Position numbers and translations under genes: made by a program. DNA of 54,812 bases from an uncultured Clostridium sp. (GTDB taxonomy: Bacteria; Cyanobacteriota; Vampirovibrionia; Gastranaerophilales; Gastranaerophilaceae): assembly GCA_905212085.1 (NCBI GenBank), contig CAJMDF010000008.1:1-54812 (forward strand), in the 5' to 3' direction. The notes below the pieces were generated by a model. That model worked only from the letters and a program-made list of their open reading frames with translations, did not search any database and had not been told where the DNA came from. Positions 1 through 8,928 of this stretch are shown here, in pieces; position 1 is the first letter of the stretch; each line of letters begins with the position of its first letter.

Positions 1-13
1 TATTGTAAATTAA

Positions 14-1066
14 TTATATTTTATATTTTTCTATTGCTTTTTGAACAACTTCTCTCATTTCATTTCTTAGAGTTTCTGGCCTAACAACTTCGACCATGTC
101 AATATTTCTCATAGCCCACATTTTAAATCCGATTGGATTCGAATCTACTATTAATTTAAAATCCTTATCATTCCCTAGTATTCTCTCAATAGTAACATTT
201 TTTCCGAAAATATCAAATATTGCATTTAAAAGCATTTTATTACAAATTGCTTCAATTTCTTCTTTTTTACCACCAAACATTTCAACTGTAGACTCTGCAA
301 AATCTTTAATCTGAGATTTTGTCTTTTTAATATTTATTTTTTCGTTTAGTTCTTTTACATTTTTCATTCTATCTAGTCTATAATGATAAAATTTATTTTG
401 ACCATCTTTTATTCCTATAAAATAAAATTCTTGTTTATTGTATATTATTGCAAATGGTGAGACTGTTGGCGTGCTTACTATTTGTTTTTCTAATTTATTT
501 GTTAAAAGTTTCATTTGTTGTAAGTAATCATCATTAATATATTTCTCGGCGTCTTTTTTGTATAAAACAAAAATTGCTTCAGTTGCGTTTGTTAAAAATA
601 TGGATTTAAGAATAAAATTGTACTTTTTAAAAAGTGAAAGGAAAGTTTTTTTATTATAAAAATTAACCCAATATTCATGTTTAAATTGTTGTAATTCTTT
701 AAAATGATAACTTCCAATGATTACGTCAGCATTTTGAGATATATTTTCAATGAAAAAAGGCAAATCATATATATATTCAAATATACCAGAGCAAAAGTAA
801 ATATTTGCTTTTTGTTCAATTTTTTCATGTTTATTAAAATCTTTAACTATTGTTGAATTACAGTGTTTATATAAATCAATGCCAGTATATTTTACTGTAT
901 TTACAATTTCTACAGGATATAATTGCGTTATTAATTTTAGTAAGTCTTGTTTTCCACAACCGACATCAACAATTGAAAGATTTTGTTGCAAATTTATTAT
1001 ACCAAGCATTTTTAACAAACGTTGTTCAAAACCATATTCATAATTTTCTTTCCAAGTATTATTCAC
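14..1066 (-). CDS. Methyltransferase fused to a WYL-WCX sensor module
   Basis: The 350-residue product has two unrelated halves. Residues 1-175 look like a class I SAM-dependent methyltransferase, with the glycine-rich SAM loop VDVGCGKQD at 33-41, an acidic GIDLY motif at 62-66 and a closing strand near 164-170. Residues about 198-350 read as the C-terminal half of a WYL-family transcription regulator: a WYL core with SPFAIIYN and HYRLDRM (203-234), then a WCX-like tail ending in RPETLRNEMREVV. No helix-turn-helix is present. The start is GTG, preceded by AGGAG five bases upstream, and overlaps the acyltransferase stop by 8 bases, so it is cotranscribed with the glycan operon. Inference: a methyltransferase whose activity is gated by a ligand or nucleic acid bound by the WYL part. 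The methyl acceptor is unknown. Confidence 0.75.
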   Translation of the reverse strand: MNNTWKENYEYGFEQRLLKMLGIINLQQNLSIVDVGCGKQDLLKLITQLYPVEIVNTVKYTGIDLYKHCNSTIVKDFNKHEKIEQKANIYFCSGIFEYIYDLPFFIENISQNADVIIGSYHFKELQQFKHEYWVNFYNKKTFLSLFKKYNFILKSIFLTNATEAIFVLYKKDAEKYINDDYLQQMKLLTNKLEKQIVSTPTVSPFAIIYNKQEFYFIGIKDGQNKFYHYRLDRMKNVKELNEKINIKKTKSQIKDFAESTVEMFGGKKEEIEAICNKMLLNAIFDIFGKNVTIERILGNDKDFKLIVDSNPIGFKMWAMRNIDMVEVVRPETLRNEMREVVQKAIEKYKI

Positions 1067-1850
1067 TTTTTACTCCTGATATATTTGTATAATCCTCATT
1101 ATTTAAAATATTTTGTTCATATTTTTCAATCCAATCTCTTGACCAATTTACATTCTTTTTTACAATCTTTGCAGGATTGCCAGCAATAATTACATTTTCA
1201 TCTGTTAAAGATTTAGTAACAACACTTCCATAAGCAACTACAGTATTAGAAGGAATATTTACATCTTTTAGTATTGATGTGTTTTGACATAACCAAACAT
1301 GATTGCCTATATTTATTCCTTTTTTATGTTTATTAACAATCTCGTTTGTTCTAATATCATATACTGTATGTGCATCATAAGGCATTATAAAAATTCCAGA
1401 ACTAAACATACAATCATCCCCAATATTTATACTTAAATTATGGGTTCTATGTATTTGCATAAGCATTTGATTAACTGAAAAATTTTCTCCAATAGAAACT
1501 CTAAAACTATTTGAATATGGCATACTAATTACTAAATTTGTAATAAGTAATTTTGAAGATTTTATTGAGATATTACAATCATTTCCTAGTATAAATGAAG
1601 AATTATGAATATTTATTGGTTCCCATAGTTCAACTATTGAGTTTTTACCTGCCCAATCAATTTGTATCCCTTTATATGATAAAGGATATTCAATACTTCC
1701 ATCAAGTTTATGAATAATTATTTTATTTCCATTTGCTAAATAAGGTTCTTCAATATGGTTATTTTTAAATTTAAATTTTACACTCAAAATACACCATACC
1801 CAGTGGTGTTTTTCATTTGATATCGAAAATATTTTTTTCAATAAGTTCAT
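1059..1850 (-). CDS. Hexapeptide-repeat (left-handed beta-helix) acyltransferase
   Basis: This 263-residue protein has the imperfect hexapeptide pattern of the LbH acyltransferase family through residues about 85-235 (for example IGENFS, IGDDCMFSSG, IGNHVWLCQNTSI) and the family ending AGNPAKIVKKN. A histidine in the YDAHTVYD stretch matches the usual catalytic His of maltose/galactoside and CatB-type acetyltransferases. The first 80 residues are not recognised. It lies inside the glycan operon, so it probably O- or N-acetylates a sugar of the polysaccharide using acetyl-CoA. An AGGAA sequence precedes the ATG. The acyl donor and the sugar cannot be told from sequence. Confidence 0.85.
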   Translation of the reverse strand: MNLLKKIFSISNEKHHWVWCILSVKFKFKNNHIEEPYLANGNKIIIHKLDGSIEYPLSYKGIQIDWAGKNSIVELWEPINIHNSSFILGNDCNISIKSSKLLITNLVISMPYSNSFRVSIGENFSVNQMLMQIHRTHNLSINIGDDCMFSSGIFIMPYDAHTVYDIRTNEIVNKHKKGINIGNHVWLCQNTSILKDVNIPSNTVVAYGSVVTKSLTDENVIIAGNPAKIVKKNVNWSRDWIEKYEQNILNNEDYTNISGVKSE

Positions 1851-1861
1851 TAAAAATATTC

Positions 1862-2581
1862 CTATTTTGTGTTGATTTTTTTATTTTTTACTTTAAATTT
1901 TATTGTTAATCCTAAAATATTTATTATTTTATGTTTTTTATTTCCTTTGTATTCATTAACTATTGAAAAAATTTTAGATGGTTTTTGTTGTTTTTTTAAG
2001 ATATCAATTACAATTTCTTCAATATTTGGTTTTAACATTAAATCATATTTTCTTAGAAAATCAATAGTTGGCGGAAATGTTATCATTGCTGATAATTCAG
2101 GCAATCTGCCTTGAAGCGGGTAAGGTGTTTTGAAATATTTCAAAAATAAATTGTAATACCAAATCGGAGGTTTAACTGTACAATGTGCATTTTCTCCATT
2201 TGGTAAAATTGTATAAGCTTTTGCATGGTGCAGGCCAAAAAATGCATTTTGTGATATGTTTGAAATTTCTTCAATAATTGATGGTAATTGTTCTTCTGGG
2301 ATGTGTTCCAATACATCTGTATTAATTACAAGATCAGCACTTTTTACCGGTAGAACATCTCTGCCCGGAATTGCAGGATCATAGCCATAAAATTGTGTAT
2401 TGGGAAATCTTGATGATAATTCCTTAATTAAATTTGCTTTTCCGCAGCCATAATCTAGTACTACTTTAGGTTTTAGTTCTTCAATAATTAAAGATACTTC
2501 TTCAATGTACATACAAGCGCCGGAGCCGAAACTTGCAAGATTTTTATGTAAATTTTTGTATTCTTCAATGTAGTTTGTCAT
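1862..2581 (-). CDS. Class I SAM-dependent methyltransferase
   Basis: The product has a Rossmann-type SAM site: LDYGCGKANLI around residues 42-52, an acidic YGYDPA segment, and NTDVLEHIPEEQ as motif III of the UbiE/Methyltransf_11 type. I chose the ATG at 2581 because GGAG lies eight bases upstream; an in-frame codon at 2605 would add eight residues overlapping the previous gene. The C-terminal 60 residues are lysine-rich. Its place between a radical-SAM fusion and an acyltransferase in a glycan operon suggests modification of a sugar or lipid-linked oligosaccharide. The substrate is unknown. Confidence 0.85.
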   Translation of the reverse strand: MTNYIEEYKNLHKNLASFGSGACMYIEEVSLIIEELKPKVVLDYGCGKANLIKELSSRFPNTQFYGYDPAIPGRDVLPVKSADLVINTDVLEHIPEEQLPSIIEEISNISQNAFFGLHHAKAYTILPNGENAHCTVKPPIWYYNLFLKYFKTPYPLQGRLPELSAMITFPPTIDFLRKYDLMLKPNIEEIVIDILKKQQKPSKIFSIVNEYKGNKKHKIINILGLTIKFKVKNKKINTK

Positions 2582-2582
2582 T

Positions 2583-4550
2583 TTATATTCTCCAATATTT
2601 AGCAATTATATTATATTCTTTTTCGTGATTTGTTTCATTTGGGAAACAACTTGATGTTGAACAAATCGCAGGTTGTTTGTATTCAGAATTATTTAAGTGT
2701 AACAATGATTTTATAAAATCTAAATGAGCTTTTGATTTATAAATTTCTTCTAATGAACTGTGTCTTAAGTTACCCCAAATAACTGTACAATCATAATCAT
2801 AGGCACAAGGATGAATATTTAGATCCCAAGATATTGATAAATGTTGTCGCCTATTGCCCCAGCATATAGAGCAAGGTACTGTTTTTTTAATTGTAGATAA
2901 ATCATCAAAGCCATCTCCAAAATTATGTAAAATTTGGCCTGATATATCATAAATATTCAAAGAATGAAGATATTTAATAAATTTTTGTTTTAATTTATAT
3001 AACTTATGTTTTGAATAAAACTTAGGTAAAGGATATTTATCTTTAAAATCATCAAGACATACACTAAGTTTAAAACCATATTTATCTCTTAAGTTTGCGA
3101 TAAATTCTAAATTTTCTTTTACAATTTCGAATCTGTCAACTCCATGTACTGCTTGATATGTTTTTTTGTCATATCCGTATAAGCTTACTACAACTTTGCC
3201 TAACCCGTTTGCAAATAAAGATTCTATCCATTCTTTATCTTTTTTATAGCCAAGTGTTGTATAAATTAACGGTGTAAAATTTGGTTTTTTAGAAGTAACA
3301 ATTTTACATCTTTCTGGTAAATCGTCGCATATAAATGCTTCACCATATCCATGCATATGAAAGTCTAGTTCATATTTGATAAAATCTAATTTATCCAAAA
3401 CTAATTTCAAATCTTCTATTGACATTTTGCCAATCGGTCTGGTCATTTTTGCTCTTGGACACATAAAACAGTGATATCCGCAATTGTTAGTTGTTTCCAG
3501 TCGAATTTGAGTAAATTTTGGAACTTTATCCAACCCTAATTGTGCATTAATTTTTTTCCATCGATAATCAGTTATAAATTCACTAATATGAGGTAAATAA
3601 TTTAAAAATATATTTTTATATTTCATTATATATTCTGATGGATGATTCATAAGCTTTGCACCAAAACCATAACAAGGAATATTGTATAAATGTGCACAGT
3701 TAAAAGCTCCTCCTGACATAGAAGTAACTATTGCTTTTAGGTCCAAATCAGGGATTAATAACTCTACAGGATATTTTATATCTTCCGGAAAAATTTGGAA
3801 TCTGTTATCTGATTTATATATTTCTTTAAGAGTATTTATTGTTTTATCAGAAAATCTAGGATGTGATTTAAATAAAACATTATAACCACTTTCAAGAAGA
3901 ATATCTATATAACTTTTATAAAAATCAACAACGTCTTCATTTGACATGATTTGATTATAAATATATTGAGATAACATCAAAACTTGGTTATCTTGTTTTA
4001 GGTGTGAAACATTAATATTATTTTTTTGTCTAATTTGTTCAATTACAAATTTGATATCATCTTTATTTAATAATTTAACTTTTGATTCCCGATCAATATT
4101 TTGATATTTTATTTTCCCAAGATATTCAGATAAATAAATATTTTGTACATTGTCGTAATTAATATTATCCATATCAAAATAACTTGATATACCTTCTTCT
4201 ATTAAATATATTTTTGTATGTTTAAATATATTTTTGTAATGATATTGTGCAGTTGTATATATTTCGTCAAATTCTTTTATATATTCAGGTGTATCAATAT
4301 TATTTAAAGATATAGTTCCATCATATTCATAACAAAAGTCAACGGAATTAAAATATTCAGGTAATATTAAACGTTTGTTAAAATCTTCAAATTCTTTTTT
4401 ATAAATGCTTGTACAAATGATTAAATAATTTTCTGCATTTGTGTTATCTAGATTTTTAATTATTGCTTCAGCATTAATCAAAGAAATTAAACCTGTTGTT
4501 ATGAATAAACGTTTAATCTTTTTTGAAGAATTTCCGTTAGAAATGGTCAT
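2583..4550 (-). CDS. Sialyltransferase-superfamily-like glycosyltransferase fused to a radical SAM/SPASM enzyme
   Basis: Two domains are visible in 655 residues. Residues 1 to about 330 resemble bacterial poly-/sialyltransferases: an acidic-acidic-Gly motif (EEG, 118-120), an HP motif (SHPRF, 229-233) and a Ser-rich loop (TSMSGGA, 276-282), in the order known for that superfamily. Residues about 345-655 are a radical SAM enzyme with the CX3CX2C cluster motif (C357, C361, C364) and a SPASM-like tail with further cysteines (C560, C563, C582, C588, C630, C635) for auxiliary clusters. The ATG overlaps the upstream stop by one base (TAATG) and has a GGAG site. The sugar donor is not proven to be sialic acid, because no CMP-sialate genes are in the window. 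The radical chemistry is unassigned. Confidence 0.75.
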   Translation of the reverse strand: MTISNGNSSKKIKRLFITTGLISLINAEAIIKNLDNTNAENYLIICTSIYKKEFEDFNKRLILPEYFNSVDFCYEYDGTISLNNIDTPEYIKEFDEIYTTAQYHYKNIFKHTKIYLIEEGISSYFDMDNINYDNVQNIYLSEYLGKIKYQNIDRESKVKLLNKDDIKFVIEQIRQKNNINVSHLKQDNQVLMLSQYIYNQIMSNEDVVDFYKSYIDILLESGYNVLFKSHPRFSDKTINTLKEIYKSDNRFQIFPEDIKYPVELLIPDLDLKAIVTSMSGGAFNCAHLYNIPCYGFGAKLMNHPSEYIMKYKNIFLNYLPHISEFITDYRWKKINAQLGLDKVPKFTQIRLETTNNCGYHCFMCPRAKMTRPIGKMSIEDLKLVLDKLDFIKYELDFHMHGYGEAFICDDLPERCKIVTSKKPNFTPLIYTTLGYKKDKEWIESLFANGLGKVVVSLYGYDKKTYQAVHGVDRFEIVKENLEFIANLRDKYGFKLSVCLDDFKDKYPLPKFYSKHKLYKLKQKFIKYLHSLNIYDISGQILHNFGDGFDDLSTIKKTVPCSICWGNRRQHLSISWDLNIHPCAYDYDCTVIWGNLRHSSLEEIYKSKAHLDFIKSLLHLNNSEYKQPAICSTSSCFPNETNHEKEYNIIAKYWRI

Positions 4551-6829
4551 TATAAATTCTCCTTGTTTTTTAATTTATCAAAAGTTTCTCTAATAATTTT
4601 GCAATGAGTTTCCGGACTAAAATATTTTTCGATATATTCTCGGGTATTTCTTTCAGATTTATTTTTTAATACTTCAGTTATAGTTTTTGCTAAATCTTCT
4701 ACATCTTCTTGATGTACTAAATACATTATATCTTTATAACCTTTGATTTCTGCTTCTTTTTTGAATTCTACCATCCCGCTTAAGTCAGAAGCAACAACAG
4801 GAATATTCATAGCTAATGCTTCCAGTATAGAAACAGGCATGCCTTCTATTCTTGATGGAGATACAATACATTTATAATCTTTTAATACTTTATAAACTTC
4901 TGTTGTCGCTGGTAAAAATTCAACTTCTGCATTTAATTCTTTTGATAATGATTTAAATATTTCCAAGTCATTACCTTGTCCGTAAAAACGTGCTTTGATG
5001 TCAGGGAAATTATTTTTAATTTGTGCCCAAGCTCTTATAAATAAATCAATTCCTTTACCTGTCCAATATGTTGTGACACCGCCGATATAATTCCCTAATT
5101 CCTGTGATGGAACAAAAATTGTAGTATCAATTGCATGAGGTACGACAACACATTTTTTATGAGTTTGTTTTTCTACATATTCAGCCAAAAATTTTGAATG
5201 TGTTACGTAACCGTCTGCAATAACTTTATCACAATTATTTACATCATCACGATGAACAAATTCGATAGAAGTAAGTTTACTTTCTTCCACTGCCTCTAAT
5301 GCGTAATTAGGAATCCAATGATATAAAATTTCCGAATAATTTGCTAATTTATGTAAAAGGGTTACTTTATCATCAGCTCTGGTATAGCTAAAAGGTGTTG
5401 TTGCTTTATTATTTAAGCCTCCGCATACTACAACATCGGCATTTAAATATTTTATTTCTTGTTTTATCAAAGATTCAACTCCGCCATGTACAGCATTTCT
5501 TGTTAGGATAACCATTTGTTTAGGCTCATATTTTTTTATTTCATTTTCTTTAATATAGCCTTGTTCATAAGCTTGTTGACCTGATATCCAATCCTCTTCT
5601 AAAAATACTTTTACCCATTTTCTTTTCCAATTTTCAAGTGAAAAATATTCGGAACTCTCAACAGCTTTTGCTTGGAAAGATTCTCTTAATTCTTTATTTT
5701 CAATAAGTTTATTTATTGCATCTGCAATATTTTCAGGATTAGGATCGCATAAAATTCCATTATATCCGTCAAGAACAATATTTGATAAGCCTCCAATATT
5801 TGTAGAAACTACTGCGCATCCGCAAGCTAAAGCTTCAATTGCGGATAGGCTTGTTCCTTCACAAGCTATTGTAGGAATAACTGTAATATCACAATTTTGA
5901 TACCAATTTGGCATCTCATCAAATGTTACTGATTGATAATGTAATCTTTTGTCTTTTTGTGCTAAGTCTTTAATTATTTTTGTATCTTGTGCATCGCCTT
6001 CTCCAACCCAATATATATCAACATCATAAGGGATATTTGCTAAAATATCTTCTAAAATTCTGCTGCCTCTGTTTATTTGACTTCTGCGTGGAAATAATAT
6101 TTTTAATTTTGAATTTTGTCTGGATAAATTGTTTGGTTTAAAAATATTTCTATCAACAAAATTTGGAATAAAAGTCATATTACTTGTTAAATTAGGATAA
6201 AAGGTTCTTATTGTATTGATTGAATTTGTATCAACACTCACAATCCTTTTTGGTTGTGCAAAAGTTTTATATATATGTTCAAACCATTTTAAATGACGGA
6301 ATTTTATTCCTAAATAATTATTATGATCAAACCAGATACCATGACATGTCATTATAGCATCATTTCTCATTTTTCCTGAACACATTTCAGGTGTGTTGTA
6401 ATATACGTGATCATAGTTTTTTGATAATTCATAAAAAATATCACATACTTTATAAGAAAATTCGCTATAATCATCTTGTAAAGGAATAGTCTTTACAGGG
6501 AAACCATAATATTCTCCCTCAAATTCAGTTTTAGCCATTTGATAAAAATGAACGTCAAATCCAAATTGTTTTAATAATAGAGCAATATTTAATGCATATC
6601 TTTCTCCACCGCCAAAGCTTGGTTCTTTTGTTTCCCAATCCAACAATTTATTAGTTAAAATTGCGACATTTCTGGAGCCATATGCTCTTCTTTTATGACA
6701 ATTAGCATATACTGTTGTTTCCGGGATTGGTAATATACTACTTTTACCTACTAGACAGTTTCTTATGAATCTCCTTTTTTGTTTATTAGGAATTATGCAA
6801 GTTAATAATTTTGCTAATTTTTCGTTCAT
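4550..6829 (-). CDS. Tandem GT4-GT4 glycosyltransferase
   Basis: The 759-residue protein carries two GT-B glycosyltransferases of family 4 in tandem. The first (about 50-430) has a FGGGERYA acceptor-side loop and the EX7E motif in EGTSLSAIEA. The second (about 455-750) has HGGVES, a donor-site RFYGQGND stretch and a second EX7E motif in EGMPVSILEA. Both catalytic motifs look intact, so the protein could add two sugars in succession. No membrane segment is apparent, suggesting a soluble or peripheral cytoplasmic enzyme. It is preceded by AAAGG and lies 21 bases after wecB in the same operon. Confidence 0.88.
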   Translation of the reverse strand: MNEKLAKLLTCIIPNKQKRRFIRNCLVGKSSILPIPETTVYANCHKRRAYGSRNVAILTNKLLDWETKEPSFGGGERYALNIALLLKQFGFDVHFYQMAKTEFEGEYYGFPVKTIPLQDDYSEFSYKVCDIFYELSKNYDHVYYNTPEMCSGKMRNDAIMTCHGIWFDHNNYLGIKFRHLKWFEHIYKTFAQPKRIVSVDTNSINTIRTFYPNLTSNMTFIPNFVDRNIFKPNNLSRQNSKLKILFPRRSQINRGSRILEDILANIPYDVDIYWVGEGDAQDTKIIKDLAQKDKRLHYQSVTFDEMPNWYQNCDITVIPTIACEGTSLSAIEALACGCAVVSTNIGGLSNIVLDGYNGILCDPNPENIADAINKLIENKELRESFQAKAVESSEYFSLENWKRKWVKVFLEEDWISGQQAYEQGYIKENEIKKYEPKQMVILTRNAVHGGVESLIKQEIKYLNADVVVCGGLNNKATTPFSYTRADDKVTLLHKLANYSEILYHWIPNYALEAVEESKLTSIEFVHRDDVNNCDKVIADGYVTHSKFLAEYVEKQTHKKCVVVPHAIDTTIFVPSQELGNYIGGVTTYWTGKGIDLFIRAWAQIKNNFPDIKARFYGQGNDLEIFKSLSKELNAEVEFLPATTEVYKVLKDYKCIVSPSRIEGMPVSILEALAMNIPVVASDLSGMVEFKKEAEIKGYKDIMYLVHQEDVEDLAKTITEVLKNKSERNTREYIEKYFSPETHCKIIRETFDKLKNKENL

Positions 6830-6850
6830 TTTAAACCTTTCTTTAATATA

Positions 6851-7969
6851 TTAAATTTTAAAAAACTGTTTTACAATTTGTTCAAATTTTTGTGCAGATT
6901 TACCATCTCCATAAGGGTTTTGAACATTCAAACGAGTTTTTGATTTGTCTTGTGATAGAATATTTTCACTTAGATTGATTATTTTATCATAATCTGCTCC
7001 GACAAGTATAGATACTCCTGCTTCAATACCTTCTTGTCTTTCTGTTTCATATCGCATAACAAATGTAGGACAGCCGAATGTAGGTGCTTCTTCTTGAATT
7101 CCTCCGGAATCTGTAAGGATTAATTTAGCGTGTTTTTGTAAATAAACCAAATAAGGATAATCTAAAGGTGTTAATAAGTGAATATTTGGTAAATTATTTA
7201 ATTTAGCGTGTATTTTATCTTTTACATTTGGATTTGGATGAACAGGAATTACAAAAGTATGGTCAGTATATTTTACAGCTAAATCGTAAATTGCCTGTAT
7301 TATTCTGTCCAATCTTTCACCATGATTTTCTCTTCTATGAGCTGTAATTAATACTAATTTGTCATCAATCGGAATATTTTTTTCTTTAAAGAAATTTGCT
7401 GATTTTTCAATAATTTCGTCTGACAAACAAAATAATGCATCAATGACAGTATTTCCAATTACAGCTATTTTATTTTCGTCAATTCCTTCTTTAAGTAAAG
7501 CTTGCTTATTTTTTTCTGTCGGAGCGAAATGTAACCTTGCAACTCTTGATGTCATTTGACGCATAACTTCTTCAGGGAAAGGTTCATATATATCATAAGA
7601 TCGTAATCCTGCTTCTACATGGAATATTGGAACTTTATGATAAAAACTTACAAGTGCTGCAGTCAATACAGTCATTGTGTCACCTTGAACAACTGTTGCA
7701 TCGATATTATTTTCTTTAAAAATATTATCAAGACTTGTTAAAATTCTTGCTTGTACTTCTGATAAAGATTGATTTGGACGCATACAATCTAAGTTTATGT
7801 CTGCTTTCAAACCAAAATATTCTAATGTCTGATTAGAAAGTTCTTTTTGTTGCTCAGTGTTGCAGATTATAACATTGTATTCTTCATGACGTTGTAATTC
7901 TAATATTACCGGAGCCAGTTTAATAACTTCCGGACGTGTTCCAAATACTACTAATATATTTTTTTTCAT
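6851..7969 (-). CDS. wecB: UDP-N-acetylglucosamine 2-epimerase (non-hydrolysing)
   Basis: The enzyme interconverts UDP-GlcNAc and UDP-ManNAc in the cytoplasm. At 372 residues it is of standard length. Signature motifs are present in order: FGTRPEVIK near the N-terminus, VVQGDT, HVEAGLRS, EPFPEEVMRQ, IGNTVIDA, AHRREN and DSGGIQEEA. The start overlaps the stop of the upstream glycosyltransferase by four bases (ATGA), and a GGAG site precedes it. In this operon it would supply ManNAc or, after oxidation elsewhere, ManNAcA for the polysaccharide. Confidence 0.95.
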   Translation of the reverse strand: MKKNILVVFGTRPEVIKLAPVILELQRHEEYNVIICNTEQQKELSNQTLEYFGLKADINLDCMRPNQSLSEVQARILTSLDNIFKENNIDATVVQGDTMTVLTAALVSFYHKVPIFHVEAGLRSYDIYEPFPEEVMRQMTSRVARLHFAPTEKNKQALLKEGIDENKIAVIGNTVIDALFCLSDEIIEKSANFFKEKNIPIDDKLVLITAHRRENHGERLDRIIQAIYDLAVKYTDHTFVIPVHPNPNVKDKIHAKLNNLPNIHLLTPLDYPYLVYLQKHAKLILTDSGGIQEEAPTFGCPTFVMRYETERQEGIEAGVSILVGADYDKIINLSENILSQDKSKTRLNVQNPYGDGKSAQKFEQIVKQFFKI

Positions 7970-8928
7970 TGTTTATAACTCCATGTTATTAAATTATTTA
8001 AATTATACTTGATATATAATTTAAGTGCTTTAAATATATAAATAAATCCTAATTTTGTAATGTTTTTTAAATAATAAATATCAGGATCAAGTATATAGAA
8101 TTTCTTTTCAAATTTGTATATTTCTTTTTTTGAGAAGAATTTTAATAATTTTTCATTCGGATTTTCTATTTTATTTATTAATATTTTATCTTTTTCTAAT
8201 ATTGTAGAAATATAATTTTTTGTTTCAGGGAAAGTTTGTAAATACATTGGTGCATAATGTATTGCTAAATTTATACCAATAAGTCTGGCTTTGTGCTGGT
8301 ATTTTTTTGTTAAGCTTTTTTGATGTAATCTATATAAATACAAATGCTCAGTTATATTGGCTATTTTATATTTCAACCTTATTCTTAGCCAATAATCGTG
8401 ATCTTCTGCAAGGAATTTTGTTTCATCATATTTTCCTATATTTTGAGCAACTTCTTTTCTATACAAAAAACAAGCTCCACAGGTACTAAAATTTAATAAA
8501 TTTTCTGGAGTTGCCGGCATTTCTCCCCATACAGATGTTCCGCAGGTCGCTTTTTGGTTTAAATCACAAATTGCATAGACCATACCATATTCTGAATTAT
8601 TTTCAAGGAAATTAATCATTTTTTCTAATGCTTCAGGGTAATATTCATTGTCATCTGATGTCCAGGTATAATAATCTCCGCTAGCATTAGAAAATCCGAC
8701 ATTTAAGGAGGCAGGTAATTTTTTATTTTTTTCGTTTCTTATTACTTTTATTCTCGGATCTTTTTTCAGGTAAGAATTTAATATCTCTGGTGTAGAATCT
8801 GTAGAGCAGTCATCAACAATTATTAATTCAATATTTTTATATGTTTGATTTAAAACAGAATCTATTGATTTAGCTAAAAAAAGTTCCCCATTATATGTCG
8901 GTAATACAATTGAGATTTTTTTACTCAT
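7966..8928 (-). CDS. Family 2 glycosyltransferase
   Basis: A GT-A fold family 2 glycosyltransferase of about 320 residues. The N-terminus ISIVLPTYNG, the nucleotide-binding IIVDDCSTD and the metal-binding SDDNEYY segment are typical. A further LAEDHDYWLR motif is the usual acceptor/base region. I use the ATG at 8928, four bases after a GGAGG site; a TTG at 8931 is the next codon upstream. The start overlaps the previous gene by 8 bases. It probably adds one sugar of the repeat unit; donor and acceptor are unknown. Confidence 0.9.
   Translation of the reverse strand: MSKKISIVLPTYNGELFLAKSIDSVLNQTYKNIELIIVDDCSTDSTPEILNSYLKKDPRIKVIRNEKNKKLPASLNVGFSNASGDYYTWTSDDNEYYPEALEKMINFLENNSEYGMVYAICDLNQKATCGTSVWGEMPATPENLLNFSTCGACFLYRKEVAQNIGKYDETKFLAEDHDYWLRIRLKYKIANITEHLYLYRLHQKSLTKKYQHKARLIGINLAIHYAPMYLQTFPETKNYISTILEKDKILINKIENPNEKLLKFFSKKEIYKFEKKFYILDPDIYYLKNITKLGFIYIFKALKLYIKYNLNNLITWSYKQ

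Noticed and set aside
850..1092. Open frame on the plus strand opposite the methyltransferase-WYL gene
   Set aside because: It is antisense to the conserved SAM-binding region and has no ribosome site.
2583..7969. A polysialic-acid capsule locus
   Set aside because: No neuA, neuB or neuC-type gene is present, and WecB also serves many other polysaccharides. The sialyltransferase-like domain alone is not enough.
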